This document shows, in pieces, positions 53,267 to 61,714 of a stretch of 64,000 bases of DNA (the first letter of the stretch is position 1; every line of letters starts with the position of its first letter). The stretch is taken from positions 310,001 to 374,000 of the forward strand of contig JBCAXA010000003.1 of NCBI GenBank assembly GCA_038534295.1. The letters run 5' to 3'. This DNA is from JBCAXA01 sp038534295 (GTDB lineage Bacteria; Pseudomonadota; Gammaproteobacteria; Steroidobacterales; Woeseiaceae). The position numbers were made by a program, and so were the translations under genes. Below the pieces are notes generated by a model that ran no database searches, was not told the origin of the DNA, and saw only the letters and a program-made list of their open reading frames with translations.

Positions 53267-53456
53267 CTCGCCGTGAACACCAGGCTGTAATTCCGTCGCT
53301 TTTCTCCGGGAGACGATGCGCAACCCTGCCACTTGCTTGGCTTGTTCCGATTGATGTGCGGTCGACCGCTTTTCTCGACAACCAAAGTAAAGGCAAGGGC
53401 CTGCTATCATTTCGCCACTTGGATCAAGAGCGGACGCCAAATAGAGAGGCGATGAG

Positions 53457-53864
53457 TTGAGAACAGAAAAGACACCGCTGCTGCTATTGCTATTCGCTGT
53501 GGCGGGAGTGTTGACGATGAGCAGCGGGTACGCAGAGACCGGATTGGATTTTTCGCATGTCGATTCGCGGGAGAAGGCTGAGGAGCTGGCCGAGCAAGGC
53601 GAGCTGTTCAAGATACTGCTGTTCCCCGCCGAGTTTGGCGGACAGGACATACCGCCAAATACCGTTTACGTTCCCGCGGGCATCCCAGAGATTAAGGATC
53701 AAATTACCCAGACACTCATTCGGTACGTGGAAGATGGGGTAATTGACAACCTAGCGGTCAATCCTGAGTACAAGGGCAACAGCTTTGTGCCTGCCAAGAT
53801 TCTGATGGAGACTTCCCATTCTGGAAAGTCGGGCACGTTCAATCCCACGATCGAAATCTGGTGA
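53457..53864 (+). CDS. Small exported protein of unknown family
   Basis: A 135-residue protein from a TTG start (AGAGAGG ten bases upstream; no ATG is available in frame ahead of the signal peptide). Residues 1-26 form a signal peptide ('SSGYAETG'). The mature part is helical at first, then beta ('PPNTVYVPAGIPEIKDQI', 'AKILMETSHSGKSG'). I recognise no family. It stands alone between the RND and peroxidase genes. Confidence 0.58.
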   Translation: MRTEKTPLLLLLFAVAGVLTMSSGYAETGLDFSHVDSREKAEELAEQGELFKILLFPAEFGGQDIPPNTVYVPAGIPEIKDQITQTLIRYVEDGVIDNLAVNPEYKGNSFVPAKILMETSHSGKSGTFNPTIEIW

Positions 53865-54083
53865 ACATGAACTGCCGGTTCTGGCCGGAAGTCGCAATCG
53901 CCGCGTCTTAAAAAGCCGATATTCGTTGACCGCTGCGCGGCCGCCGCAGCCACTCCAAATCTTGGCTACGAACCGAGAACGCCACGATCATCTCCACGCT
54001 TTCTCCACATTTGCTCGTCGGCGGCTGCACTGGCGGGTCGTTGAATCTCCGTACGTTCCTTGGAACCGCTATGGAGACTCGAC

Positions 54084-55829
54084 ATGCTTATCCGACAATG
54101 GACCGCACCACTAACGACTGCCGCGTGCCTCGCGCTGGTGGCCTGTGGGTCCGGCGGCGATAGCGACGACACAGCGCTAGCCGTTACGGATCCCGAACCC
54201 GCTGCAACACCGCCGATGATGGCCGAGGATGAGGCCGATACCTCACCGGTGCTGCGGATTCGCCGCGATCGCAACCGGCGTGGCGATCGTCCTGATGACG
54301 AAGCGCGCACACGCAGTTTTGACGGCAGCGGCAACAACCGGCTCGATCCAGCCGCAAACGAAGCGCATACCCAATTGAACCGTTGGGTCGCGCCGGTCTA
54401 CTCGGATCTTGTCGATTCGCTCGCCGGCAGCACGCGCCCCAACCCGCGCGCGATCAGCAATGCCGTGAGCGCGCAGAGCGTGAGCTTGCCGAATCCGCGT
54501 AACGCGAGCGATTTCCTTTGGCAGTGGGGTCAGTTCATCGACCACGACATCGATTTGACCGACGGTGTCGAGCCGGCCGAGGCAGCGGACATTGCGGTGC
54601 CTGCCGGCGACCCGTGGTTCGACCCGACGGCAACCGGGCTCGTTGCAATGAGCTTCAACCGCTCGCTGTACGACACCGATTCGGGGACTAGCACGTTAAA
54701 CCCCCGTCAGCAGATTAACGAGATCACAGGCTGGATCGACGCGTCGCATGTGTATGGCTCCGACATCGATCGTGCGCTCGCGCTGCGAACCCTGGACGGA
54801 ACGGGACGGCTCAAAGTCTCGGCCGGCGAACTTCTACCGTTCAACGTAGACGGGTTGGCGAACGCCGGCGGTGACGGCGCCGAGCTATTCGTTGCCGGCG
54901 ATGTGCGCGCCAACGAGCAGCTCGGGCTGACGGTGATGCACACGTTGTTCGTCCGCGAGCACAATCGCCTTACCGCGATTATCGCCGCACGACGACCCGA
55001 CTTTTCGGGCGATGAGATATTTGCAGCAGCACGACGCCGGGTGGCGGCGCAAATGCAGATCATCACGTACGAGGAATTCCTGCCGCTGCTCTTGGGCGAC
55101 GACGCGATCGGTCCGTACCGTGGTTACGACGAACGAACCGACGCACGGATTGCCAATGTGTTTTCAACGGCGGCGTTTCGACTCGGCCACAGCATGCTGA
55201 GCGGTGAGTTGCTGCGACTCGACGCCGACGGTCAGCCCATAGCGATCGGACCACTGCCGCTGCGCGATGCGTTTTTCGCACCAGCAACCATCGCTGAACA
55301 AGGCGGTATCGAACCGTTGTTGCGCGGCCTCGCGGCGCAGGTGTGTCAGACCATTGATGTCTTCGTCGTCGACGATGTCCGAAACTTCTTGTTCGGCCCA
55401 CCGGGCGCCGGCGGCTTCGATCTCGTCTCGTTGAACATACAGCGTGGCCGCGACCACGGCCTGCCTGACTACAACACCTTGCGCGCCGGCCTTGGTCTCG
55501 CGCCGCGGGCCGGCTTCAGCGAAGTCACGACGTCACTGGCGCTGCAAGATCGTCTTGCTGCGATCTATCCAACGGTCGATAACATGGATGCGTGGGTCGG
55601 CGGTCTAGCGGAAGATCCTGTCGCCGGTTCGATGCTGGGCGAAACATTTCATACGATCGTCCGCAGACAGTTTCTGCGGCTCCGCGATGGCGATCGGTTC
55701 TGGTACGAGCGCTCGCTGAGCGATGCCGAGTTCGCGGACGTCGCTGGCGTTAGGCTCGCCGACATTATTCGGCGCAATACCAGCATCGACGACGAGATTA
55801 GCGACGACGTGTTTGTCGTCGCACCTTGA
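54084..55829 (+). CDS. Animal-type haem peroxidase lipoprotein (PF03098)
   Basis: A 581-residue secreted lipoprotein: lipobox L-V-A-C near residue 21, linked by an acidic low-complexity stretch to a haem peroxidase domain (about 85-575). Distal-side 'WGQFIDHDIDLTDG' gives the catalytic His and Asp, 'EHNRLTAIIAARRP' and 'AAFRLGHSMLSGE' (proximal His) follow, and 'NIQRGRDHGLPDYNTLR' is near the end. These are the landmarks of the myeloperoxidase-like superfamily in bacteria, which oxidise halides or organic substrates with H2O2 outside the cytoplasm. The ATG at 54084 is chosen since it starts directly at the signal peptide. Confidence 0.92.
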   Translation: MLIRQWTAPLTTAACLALVACGSGGDSDDTALAVTDPEPAATPPMMAEDEADTSPVLRIRRDRNRRGDRPDDEARTRSFDGSGNNRLDPAANEAHTQLNRWVAPVYSDLVDSLAGSTRPNPRAISNAVSAQSVSLPNPRNASDFLWQWGQFIDHDIDLTDGVEPAEAADIAVPAGDPWFDPTATGLVAMSFNRSLYDTDSGTSTLNPRQQINEITGWIDASHVYGSDIDRALALRTLDGTGRLKVSAGELLPFNVDGLANAGGDGAELFVAGDVRANEQLGLTVMHTLFVREHNRLTAIIAARRPDFSGDEIFAAARRRVAAQMQIITYEEFLPLLLGDDAIGPYRGYDERTDARIANVFSTAAFRLGHSMLSGELLRLDADGQPIAIGPLPLRDAFFAPATIAEQGGIEPLLRGLAAQVCQTIDVFVVDDVRNFLFGPPGAGGFDLVSLNIQRGRDHGLPDYNTLRAGLGLAPRAGFSEVTTSLALQDRLAAIYPTVDNMDAWVGGLAEDPVAGSMLGETFHTIVRRQFLRLRDGDRFWYERSLSDAEFADVAGVRLADIIRRNTSIDDEISDDVFVVAP

Positions 55830-55894
55830 GTCAAGGGCGCTTCGGTACCGGATCGTCTTGGTGTCGTCTCCTTACCGGTACCGGAGCCGCCCGC

Positions 55895-56578
55895 TCAACG
55901 GCGCAAGATCGCCCACCAGCGCGCGATGTTCAGAAGACTCATCAACGATGCCGCGACGTAAGTCATTGCTGCTGCACGCAAAAGCTTGCGCGCGTGCGGT
56001 TCATCGCCGTCATGTAGGAGCTGGTGCTGCTCGAGCATGGGCAACGCCCGATTGAAGCTTGCATCGATCTCGGTGGGCAAGGTCACCGCATGGACGGCCA
56101 CACTCGCGGTAAGGATCAGAAAACCGCCGAGCAGCGTCAGTGCGCCGACCCCAGGTGCTCTCGTGATCGCGGTGAGCACCGGTGCGGCGAACAGCAAACC
56201 AGCGCCGATACGCTCAATTGGCCCGACCCATTGCACGAGCGTCGTCCGCCATTTGAGCGGCGGATAGGCACGGGCGTCCTGGATGGCATGACCCACCTCG
56301 TGCGCGGCCACCGTGACCGCCGTCAGCGAGCCGTTGTTGAAGTTGTCTTCGCTCAGCCGCACGGCTTTGGCGATTGGGTCGTAGTGATCGCCTTTGTCGG
56401 TCGCCTCGACAGCGACATTTGCGAGACCGAACGCATCGAGCAGCCGGCGCGCGGTAGCGGCGCCATCGTAGGCGTAGAGATCTTCCGGCTCGCTGTAGCG
56501 CGCCATGACACGCTTGACCCAAATACTCGGTCCAAGCAACGCGGCCAACAACAGAACAATGACAATAACGATCGCCAC
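55895..56578 (-). CDS. Membrane zinc metallopeptidase (YugP-like)
   Basis: A 227-residue integral membrane protein from a GTG start, with three or four membrane helices and the zinc site 'AAHEVGHAIQ' (HExxH form H-E-V-G-H) in the middle. After it, 'ERIGAGLLFAAPVLTAITRA' and 'VTLPTEIDASFNRALPML' match the YugP/DUF2268-unrelated zinc metallopeptidase family, whose members are conserved in many bacteria with poorly known substrates. It follows the cytochrome gene by ten bases, in the same operon as the molybdoenzyme, an association not obviously explained by function. Confidence 0.85.
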   Translation of the reverse strand: MAIVIVIVLLLAALLGPSIWVKRVMARYSEPEDLYAYDGAATARRLLDAFGLANVAVEATDKGDHYDPIAKAVRLSEDNFNNGSLTAVTVAAHEVGHAIQDARAYPPLKWRTTLVQWVGPIERIGAGLLFAAPVLTAITRAPGVGALTLLGGFLILTASVAVHAVTLPTEIDASFNRALPMLEQHQLLHDGDEPHARKLLRAAAMTYVAASLMSLLNIARWWAILRR

Positions 56579-56588
56579 GGCGAGAGAT

Positions 56589-56945
56589 TTACTCCGTGCT
56601 AGCGGGCTCGTCGACGGGCGGTAGCAACACCGGGCTGAGGGCAGGGCGACGGCCCCATTCGGTCTCGTTGTAGTGCTTTGCGAGATACCGAACGATGATT
56701 TGCTCTTGATGGTCCGGAATCTGCCACAGATTTTGCGTGCGCTGCATCCAGCGAATGGTTTTTGTCCAAAACGCCTCGTCGCCGCGCTGCGCGGTGACGA
56801 GACGATGACTGTGACAGGCACCACAGTGGCCATTGACCAGTACCCAGCCCTCGTCGATGACAAGGCCCGTTCGCTCATCGATCGGCAGCTCGGCGGCGAG
56901 CGCGTTCGCTGCCAGCAAAGCGCTCATTAACAGTAAGCGTTTCAT
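56589..56945 (-). CDS. Small periplasmic c-type cytochrome
   Basis: A 118-residue exported cytochrome: signal peptide 1-18, one haem-binding C41-G-A-C44-H45, and 'WMQRTQNLW' which may supply the distal Met. It is the probable electron acceptor of the molybdoenzyme encoded just upstream, as with SorB in SorAB sulfite dehydrogenases, though sequence identity to SorB was not established. Its start overlaps the end of that gene by four bases (ATGA), which assures matched translation. Confidence 0.85.
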   Translation of the reverse strand: MKRLLLMSALLAANALAAELPIDERTGLVIDEGWVLVNGHCGACHSHRLVTAQRGDEAFWTKTIRWMQRTQNLWQIPDHQEQIIVRYLAKHYNETEWGRRPALSPVLLPPVDEPASTE

Positions 56946-58195
56946 ACGACGCGAATCGCGATTCGGTGGCAGGCGTTATTCAAATAGCCTTTCGGATTCC
57001 AGCCGGGAACCAACATCGGTTGGCTGATACCGTCGTTGTCGGTCGCTCTGGCCCAAACCTCGTAATAGCCTGGCTGGGTGAGCCGAACGCGGCCCCGAAA
57101 GCGCTGCCACGCGAGCCGATTCGGCGGGGGGCGCAGCGATACTCGGTCCCACGTTGCGCCGAAGTCGCTGCTGAGTTCAACGCGGCGGACGACCCGGTCC
57201 CCGGCCCATGCATGGCCTTGCACGGTAAATGGCTCACCCGCGTTCACGGTAACGCCGGAGGCCGGTGCCGTGATCAGCGATTTCACCGGCATGCTTTCAA
57301 TGATGCACATGTCCTCGTCGGCGACGGTCTCACCGGGAGCCACGGGGCGGCACGGGACGCGGTAAGACGACCCGGTCATTTTTGCGCCATCGTGAACCCG
57401 GTCGCGAATCAGCAACCGGGTTAGCCATTTGCCGCTGACCGAGCCCGGCCAACCACCGCAAACCAAGCGCAGCGGCGCACCGTGCAGAGCAGGGATCGGT
57501 TCGCCGTTCATCGCGTACGCGATCAGCGATTCGCGCTCCAGCGCTTTGGCCATCGGTACGCCGCGGGAAATCACGGCTTTGTTTGGATCGCCAGACAGAT
57601 GCGTATCGCCGCCTTCGTAAGCAAGATAGACGGCGTCATCGCCGATGCCACACGCGCGCAACACGTCGCGCAGCCGCACGCCAGTCCAGCTCGGACAACC
57701 AATCGCGCCGGTTGTCCACTGGTTGCCCGACGCTCGAGGTCGAAACTCGGCTCGGCCGTTGCCACCGCACTCGAGCTGCAGCCGCAGCGTGACTTCTCGA
57801 AACTGGCCTTTCAGATCGGCAATCGAAAAGGTTCGCGGCGCCAGACAGCTCTCACCGGCGATATCGAGGCGCCAGGCTTCGGGATCGGTGTCCACGGGTG
57901 GCATCCCGTTGTTGCGAACGAACAGCCGACTCGCTGGTGTTACCGCGTCGTCCAGCAAGTGCGCCGGCGTCTCGGCATTGAGCGGGCGGTCGTTCAACAG
58001 CCGCAAACCTGGCTTGGCGGCCAGCAGCGAATCGGCGGGCGTTTCCGCCAGTGCGATCGGCACGAAACCGGTCGGCGCGAGCGCCAGCAGCGGAATGCCG
58101 CCTAGGGCGCCAGCGGCCTGCTGCAGAAATCGCCGTCGCGGCGGTGATGCTGGATCGCTGTTGGCGAGCCATTCGCCGATCCCACGTTCTTTCAT
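56942..58195 (-). CDS. Tat-exported sulfite oxidase-family molybdopterin enzyme (SorA/SoxC-like)
   Basis: A 417-residue periplasmic enzyme. A twin-arginine signal ('SPPRRRFLQQAAG', Arg20-22) leads into the sulfite oxidase fold: the molybdenum ligand Cys143 in 'QLECGGNGR', the pterin region 'CPSWTGVRLRDVL' and 'GDPNKAVISRGVP', and a C-terminal dimerisation domain ('ASGVTVNAGEPFTVQGHAWAG'). Enzymes of this family oxidise sulfite to sulfate (SorA) or sulfane-bound sulfur (SoxC) and pass electrons to a c-type cytochrome, here encoded by the next gene. The absence of other sox genes favours a SorAB-like role. MoCo is inserted in the cytoplasm before export. Confidence 0.92.
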   Translation of the reverse strand: MKERGIGEWLANSDPASPPRRRFLQQAAGALGGIPLLALAPTGFVPIALAETPADSLLAAKPGLRLLNDRPLNAETPAHLLDDAVTPASRLFVRNNGMPPVDTDPEAWRLDIAGESCLAPRTFSIADLKGQFREVTLRLQLECGGNGRAEFRPRASGNQWTTGAIGCPSWTGVRLRDVLRACGIGDDAVYLAYEGGDTHLSGDPNKAVISRGVPMAKALERESLIAYAMNGEPIPALHGAPLRLVCGGWPGSVSGKWLTRLLIRDRVHDGAKMTGSSYRVPCRPVAPGETVADEDMCIIESMPVKSLITAPASGVTVNAGEPFTVQGHAWAGDRVVRRVELSSDFGATWDRVSLRPPPNRLAWQRFRGRVRLTQPGYYEVWARATDNDGISQPMLVPGWNPKGYLNNACHRIAIRVV

Positions 58196-58401
58196 GACTG
58201 TTTCCCGTCGATGCCCAGAGCTAAGCTGTTAACAATATCGACGTTTCGGGACCAAAAACCTACTTAACCGATGTTATTCGGGTCGGATTGTCAGGCTTAT
58301 TCGAGACGTGCGAAAGTGGCTGTCGAAAATCATTACAGCCACACAAATTGGCGGGTCGAGCAAAATACGTAAGTCTCTGAGCGTATTAATTTTTTTAGGC
58401 T

Positions 58402-58417
58402 TGGCACAGGGATTGCT
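58402..58417 (+). promoter_or_regulatory. Sigma-54 promoter of the PEP-CTERM gene
   Basis: TGGCAC (58402-58407), five bases, TTGC (58413-58416) then T: the -24/-12 elements with exact GG-to-GC spacing. The expected start lies about 12 bases downstream, giving a 5' leader of about 37 bases to the ATG at 58465. PEP-CTERM genes are known to be controlled by sigma-54 with the PrsK/PrsR two-component system; no prsK/prsR is present in this window. Confidence 0.8.
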
Positions 58418-58464
58418 TTGTATACACCAGTTTCGCTTAGCTCACATTCACTGAACGGACGATC

Positions 58465-59013
58465 ATGAAAAAATTTATTGCAGCCCTCATCCTCAGCGCT
58501 GGCTTCATCTCGTCGGCCAACGCGTCGCTGGTGACCTTTGAGTACTCCGGCATCTGCCTCGACCGATGTGCACGCCTCGGCCTGGCACCGGGCAACGTCG
58601 TTGGTGGTTTCATCGAAACCACGGAAGCCGGCGCTGCTGACGGTCGCATCTTCGGTTTTGAAATCACCGATTTTGCATTTAGCTTCGGATTTCTGTCTTT
58701 CGACAGCTCAACGCACACCGCATTTGGCCAGATGGCTATCGGTCCTTTCGGCCAAGCTTTGGTCGGTCTCGGTGGCGGTCTCGGTGGTTTCACGTTCGCA
58801 GCCTTCGGCCTGCCGAACGTTCGCACCGACGTGCTGATTGGTCCGCTGAACGCCTGGACAGTTAACCTGCCCGGACCGCCGCGTTTCGACCCAAGTGGTC
58901 TCGGCATCTACACGCGCGGACCGGCTGCTATCCCGGAACCGGGAACGCTGGGCCTGCTCGGCCTTGGCCTACTCGGTGCTGCATTCGCACGCCGTCGCAG
59001 CCAGCGCGCGTAA
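58465..59013 (+). CDS. PEP-CTERM sorting domain protein
   Basis: A 182-residue exported protein with a signal peptide (1-20) and a C-terminal PEP-CTERM signal: 'IPEPGTLGLLGLGLLGAAFA' followed by Arg-Arg-Arg. Between them lies a Gly/Phe-rich beta domain, with an early Cys-containing 'GICLDRCARLG'. The tail is recognised by exosortase (EpsH/XrtA) and the protein is released or anchored during biofilm exopolysaccharide export. No exosortase gene is in the window. A sigma-54 promoter (58402-58417) drives it and a strong terminator follows, so it is monocistronic. Confidence 0.9.
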   Translation: MKKFIAALILSAGFISSANASLVTFEYSGICLDRCARLGLAPGNVVGGFIETTEAGAADGRIFGFEITDFAFSFGFLSFDSSTHTAFGQMAIGPFGQALVGLGGGLGGFTFAAFGLPNVRTDVLIGPLNAWTVNLPGPPRFDPSGLGIYTRGPAAIPEPGTLGLLGLGLLGAAFARRRSQRA

Positions 59014-59048
59014 GCGTCTCTGCATTCAGCCGACTCCGTGTCGGCTAG

Positions 59049-59080
59049 AAAAATACCCGCCGTTAGGCGGGTATTTTTTT
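59049..59080 (+). terminator. Rho-independent terminator
   Basis: AAAATACCCGCC pairs with GGCGGGTATTTT around a GTTA loop and is followed by a T-run, 36 bases after the PEP-CTERM stop codon. The A-tract on the left makes it potentially bidirectional, so it could also stop transcription from the minus-strand gene beyond. Confidence 0.92.
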
Positions 59081-59097
59081 GCCCGCGGTTTCTAGTC

Positions 59098-59176
59098 GCG
59101 TCTGGACGGTCGCTCCGACATCGTCGATTGCTGCGGCGTTGAACATCGGTTTCGGAGCGGGCTTCTGCCCGCGATC
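59098..59176. repeat. Single divergent copy of the 82-bp REP-like unit
   Basis: The 79-base element follows the same plan as the array at 63258-63829: 'GCGTCTGGACGGTCGCTCCG', then 'ACATCGTCGATTGCTGCGGC', and 'GGAGCGGGCTTCTGCCCGCG' at the end. Its last bases, GATCA, supply the stop codon of the minus-strand phosphoribosyltransferase gene (TGA read as TCA on the plus strand). It therefore sits at a gene 3' end as in the array, in the same orientation relative to the gene. Confidence 0.75.
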
Positions 59177-59741
59177 ACCTGCGGGCGTCGGCGAGAATCG
59201 CCGCCAGCTCCGGTCGATGGCTCGCGACCTCGGCGTCGCTCAAACCCTCCAGCGAGTGCGGGAATTTCAGCCAGTCCTCCGTTTCATGCAGGTAGTAGTC
59301 CGGCACTCGATCCGTGAGATTGCGCGTCGGCTTGTAGTAGGGCACGGCCACCCGAATATCCTCCGGCGTATTGCGACGCGCCTTGTCGGTGAGGTGTTTG
59401 ATCAACGCGTCGATGGTGTGGCCAGTGTCGAAAACATCGTCGACGATCAGCAGTCGATCGTCGAAACACATGTTTTTCAGCAGGTAGCTGATGCCATAGA
59501 TTTGGACACCGTGATGGCGCTGATCGATGCCACCGGCGTAATGCGCCGTGCGAATCGCAATGTGGTCGGTACGGACGCCGTGATAGGCCAAAAACTCCTG
59601 CACCGCGATCCCAATCGGTGCGCCGCCTCGCCACAACGCGAGAATAAAACTAGGCTCAAATCCCGATTCGACGACGGCGGCGCCAAGGCGAAACGAGTCG
59701 TCGAGCAGGGTCTGAGCGTCAATATAGACTTTGTTGACCAT
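59175..59741 (-). CDS. Phosphoribosyltransferase domain protein (paralogue 1)
   Basis: A 188-residue type I phosphoribosyltransferase-fold protein. 'DRLLIVDDVFDTGHTIDALI' is the PRPP-binding loop with the Asp-Asp pair, and 'LALWRGGAPIGIAVQE' the preceding core strand and helix. The lid region 'TAHYAGGIDQRH' is short, as in guanine/xanthine-type enzymes, but substrate cannot be assigned. The C-terminal 'PDYYLHETEDWLKFPHSLEG' is shared with its neighbour. It is divergent from a paralogue across 55 bases, and its stop codon lies within the REP-like element. Confidence 0.85.
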   Translation of the reverse strand: MVNKVYIDAQTLLDDSFRLGAAVVESGFEPSFILALWRGGAPIGIAVQEFLAYHGVRTDHIAIRTAHYAGGIDQRHHGVQIYGISYLLKNMCFDDRLLIVDDVFDTGHTIDALIKHLTDKARRNTPEDIRVAVPYYKPTRNLTDRVPDYYLHETEDWLKFPHSLEGLSDAEVASHRPELAAILADARR

Positions 59742-59796
59742 CGCTGGACTCTGCTACGGTAGTGGCCGTCACGCAAGCGTCGCAACATACCGATAC

Positions 59797-60369
59797 GTGC
59801 AGAAGCAGTTCATCCGCGAGCAGGATCTTTTGAACGATTCGTTCCGGCTGGGCGTGCGAATTTTTAACGACGGTTTTCGACCGACCTTTGTCGTGGGGCT
59901 GTGGCGTGGCGGCAGCGCGGTTGGAATCTACGTGCAGGAATGTCTGCAATATCTCGGTGTTGAAACCAATCACATTGCCGTTCGAACGTCGTACACCGGA
60001 TTGCCGGATTACGCGCGTATGGTCGAGAACCCGGCAGCCAATATCCGCGTTCACGGCACGCAATATCTGCTGGAAACCTTAAACGCGGAAGACCGGCTGC
60101 TGTTGGTCGATGACGTCTCGAGTTCTGGCCTTACGTTGAGCGTCGTGCGGCAGCGGCTCGAGTATCGGCTCAAGCGCAACATGCCCACCGAAGTTCGCGT
60201 CGCAACAATCTGGAATAAACCGGCCAGCAACATCAGCGGCGCTATGCCCGACTACTGCTTGCACGATACCGATGATTGGCTGGTGCTGCCCTATGAGATG
60301 GCTGGCCTCAGCAGCGCCGAAATCGAGCAACACAAACCGGCCGTCGCCGCGCTGTTGCGGCGTCGCTAG
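59797..60369 (+). CDS. Phosphoribosyltransferase domain protein (paralogue 2)
   Basis: A 190-residue paralogue of the preceding gene, read from a GTG start chosen by alignment to its neighbour ('LLNDSFRLGV' against 'LLDDSFRLGA'). The PRPP loop is 'DRLLLVDDVSSSGLTLSVVR', so the Asp-Asp is kept but the following residues differ from paralogue 1 (V-S-S-S-G instead of V-F-D-T-G). Other aligned blocks are 'VGLWRGGSAVGIYVQE', 'NHIAVRTSYTG' and 'PDYCLHDTDDWLVLPYEMAG'. The pair may form a heteromer or act on different bases. Function is unassigned. Confidence 0.85.
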   Translation: MQKQFIREQDLLNDSFRLGVRIFNDGFRPTFVVGLWRGGSAVGIYVQECLQYLGVETNHIAVRTSYTGLPDYARMVENPAANIRVHGTQYLLETLNAEDRLLLVDDVSSSGLTLSVVRQRLEYRLKRNMPTEVRVATIWNKPASNISGAMPDYCLHDTDDWLVLPYEMAGLSSAEIEQHKPAVAALLRRR

Positions 60370-60375
60370 CCTAAG

Positions 60376-60969
60376 CTACGTCGCGGCCTGTCGGCCGAGC
60401 AATTCAGCGTACATGGTGCCGGGCCGCGTCAATCGATAGTCGCGAAATCCATCGGTGTTGCTGCCGGTACGTTCCACCAATAGCAAGCGCGCCAGTACCT
60501 CGAGTCTGGCCTCGGCGGCGCGCGGTGTCTCATCGAGCAACGTCGCGAGATCGGTGACGGCCAGCGAGCGTCCTTGCGGCAGCGCTGCAGCGAACTGCAT
60601 GATCTGTAGCGCCTCCGGGTCGAGCCTGATCTCCGGTGCCTCGTTATCGACATCGGTCGGCGGAAACCATTCGGCCCAGCGTTCGCGCCAACGGCCGATA
60701 CGCATTTGCGAGCTCAGGCGAAAGCGAAACAATCGACCTTCAGCAGCACGCAATTTCGGTCGCAAGGCGCGGCCGATAGCACGCAGCCCGCGACCGAGCG
60801 CGAAAGCTACAAGTGCCCAGATCAACAGAGACAGCACGAGCGGAATTCGCCAGTCGCCGTGGTCCAACGCGTTATCGAAAATGCTCGCAAGCGGGGGCGC
60901 CAGCGCGCTAAACGCCGAATGCAGCCAGGTTGCTGGCAGGACCAGCCAAGGGTAAATGGAGTCGGCCAT
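60376..60969 (-). CDS. Membrane protein with C-terminal helical domain, unknown function
   Basis: A 197-residue protein. The N-terminal part has one or two transmembrane helices ('WRIPLVLSLLIWALVAFALG'), followed by a strongly basic juxtamembrane stretch and a C-terminal region of predicted winged-helix type ('RSLAVTDLATLLDETPRAAE', 'ARLEVLARLLLVERTG'). It may be a membrane-tethered DNA-binding protein; this is suggestion only. It is convergent with phosphoribosyltransferase paralogue 2, six bases away. Confidence 0.6.
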   Translation of the reverse strand: MADSIYPWLVLPATWLHSAFSALAPPLASIFDNALDHGDWRIPLVLSLLIWALVAFALGRGLRAIGRALRPKLRAAEGRLFRFRLSSQMRIGRWRERWAEWFPPTDVDNEAPEIRLDPEALQIMQFAAALPQGRSLAVTDLATLLDETPRAAEARLEVLARLLLVERTGSNTDGFRDYRLTRPGTMYAELLGRQAAT

Positions 60970-61075
60970 TGCACGCCGCCACGCCGGAAATCTTGTTGCC
61001 GACGTCAGTATTCGCGCCAGCCGGCGCTCGGCTCTGTGACCTGTGCCTCAGTTTACGTTAGGCGTCCAGCGGGTT

Positions 61076-61714
61076 TTACTGGCGTCGACGTAGCAACCAG
61101 GCGCCGAGCACGGCGCCGGCGACCGCCGAAACACCGATCGGTGCCACGTGATGTGTAATGGTATGCCAGGGTTCATGCATACAGGCGAGCTGCATCAGAA
61201 AAGCCGGCAGAACACCGGCGGCAATACCGGCGAAGAGCCCGGTCCGTAGGCCATTCAGCACATACATCCGCCGCAGCATGAATATCGCGATGACCGTCAT
61301 CGGCAGCGATATCGCCATGGCTTCGTAGTAACACTCGTGGCGCTTTCCTGCCATTGATGGCGGCAGCGCCGGCTCGATAAACGCGAAGGCGAAAAGCGCG
61401 AGCCAAAATGCACCAAGCACGGCAGCCAGCGTGACGTACAGTCGCTGTGAGCGCCGATCCGGCACGGCGAGTTCGAATGCAGCGCGCACAAACAGAATAC
61501 CGACGACGAGGCCGACCACGGTCTCGAGCGCGAAACGGGGTGTGCTCAAGAGCTGCTCGACAAAGCCAGTTCGGAACGGTGCGACGAGCAACATGCACAC
61601 CGCCGTTGCGCCCAACGCAAATATCCACGACAACGCGGCGGTGCGCGCGGTGTTGACGGGTCGGACGGGCTCGAGCTCGTCGACCAGGCTAGAAATTCGT
61701 TCGTTAGTCTTCAT
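61076..61714 (-). CDS. NrsF-like anti-sigma factor (DUF1109)
   Basis: A 212-residue membrane protein with six predicted helices and a short cytoplasmic N-terminus ('RISSLVDELEPVRPV'), ending with the conserved 'LQLACMHEPWHTITHHVAP' that marks NrsF/DUF1109. In Caulobacter NrsF is the membrane anti-sigma factor that holds sigma-F and responds to heavy metals (dichromate, cadmium) through its Cys residues. Its start overlaps the sigma gene stop by four bases, matching the known pair. The conserved Cys near the end is present. Confidence 0.88.
   Translation of the reverse strand: MKTNERISSLVDELEPVRPVNTARTAALSWIFALGATAVCMLLVAPFRTGFVEQLLSTPRFALETVVGLVVGILFVRAAFELAVPDRRSQRLYVTLAAVLGAFWLALFAFAFIEPALPPSMAGKRHECYYEAMAISLPMTVIAIFMLRRMYVLNGLRTGLFAGIAAGVLPAFLMQLACMHEPWHTITHHVAPIGVSAVAGAVLGAWLLRRRQ

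Noticed and set aside
55844..55882. Inverted GGTACCGG/CCGGTACC pair between convergent peroxidase and peptidase genes as a bidirectional terminator
   Set aside because: Eight-base stem with a 23-base loop and no T-run on either side; too weak to call.
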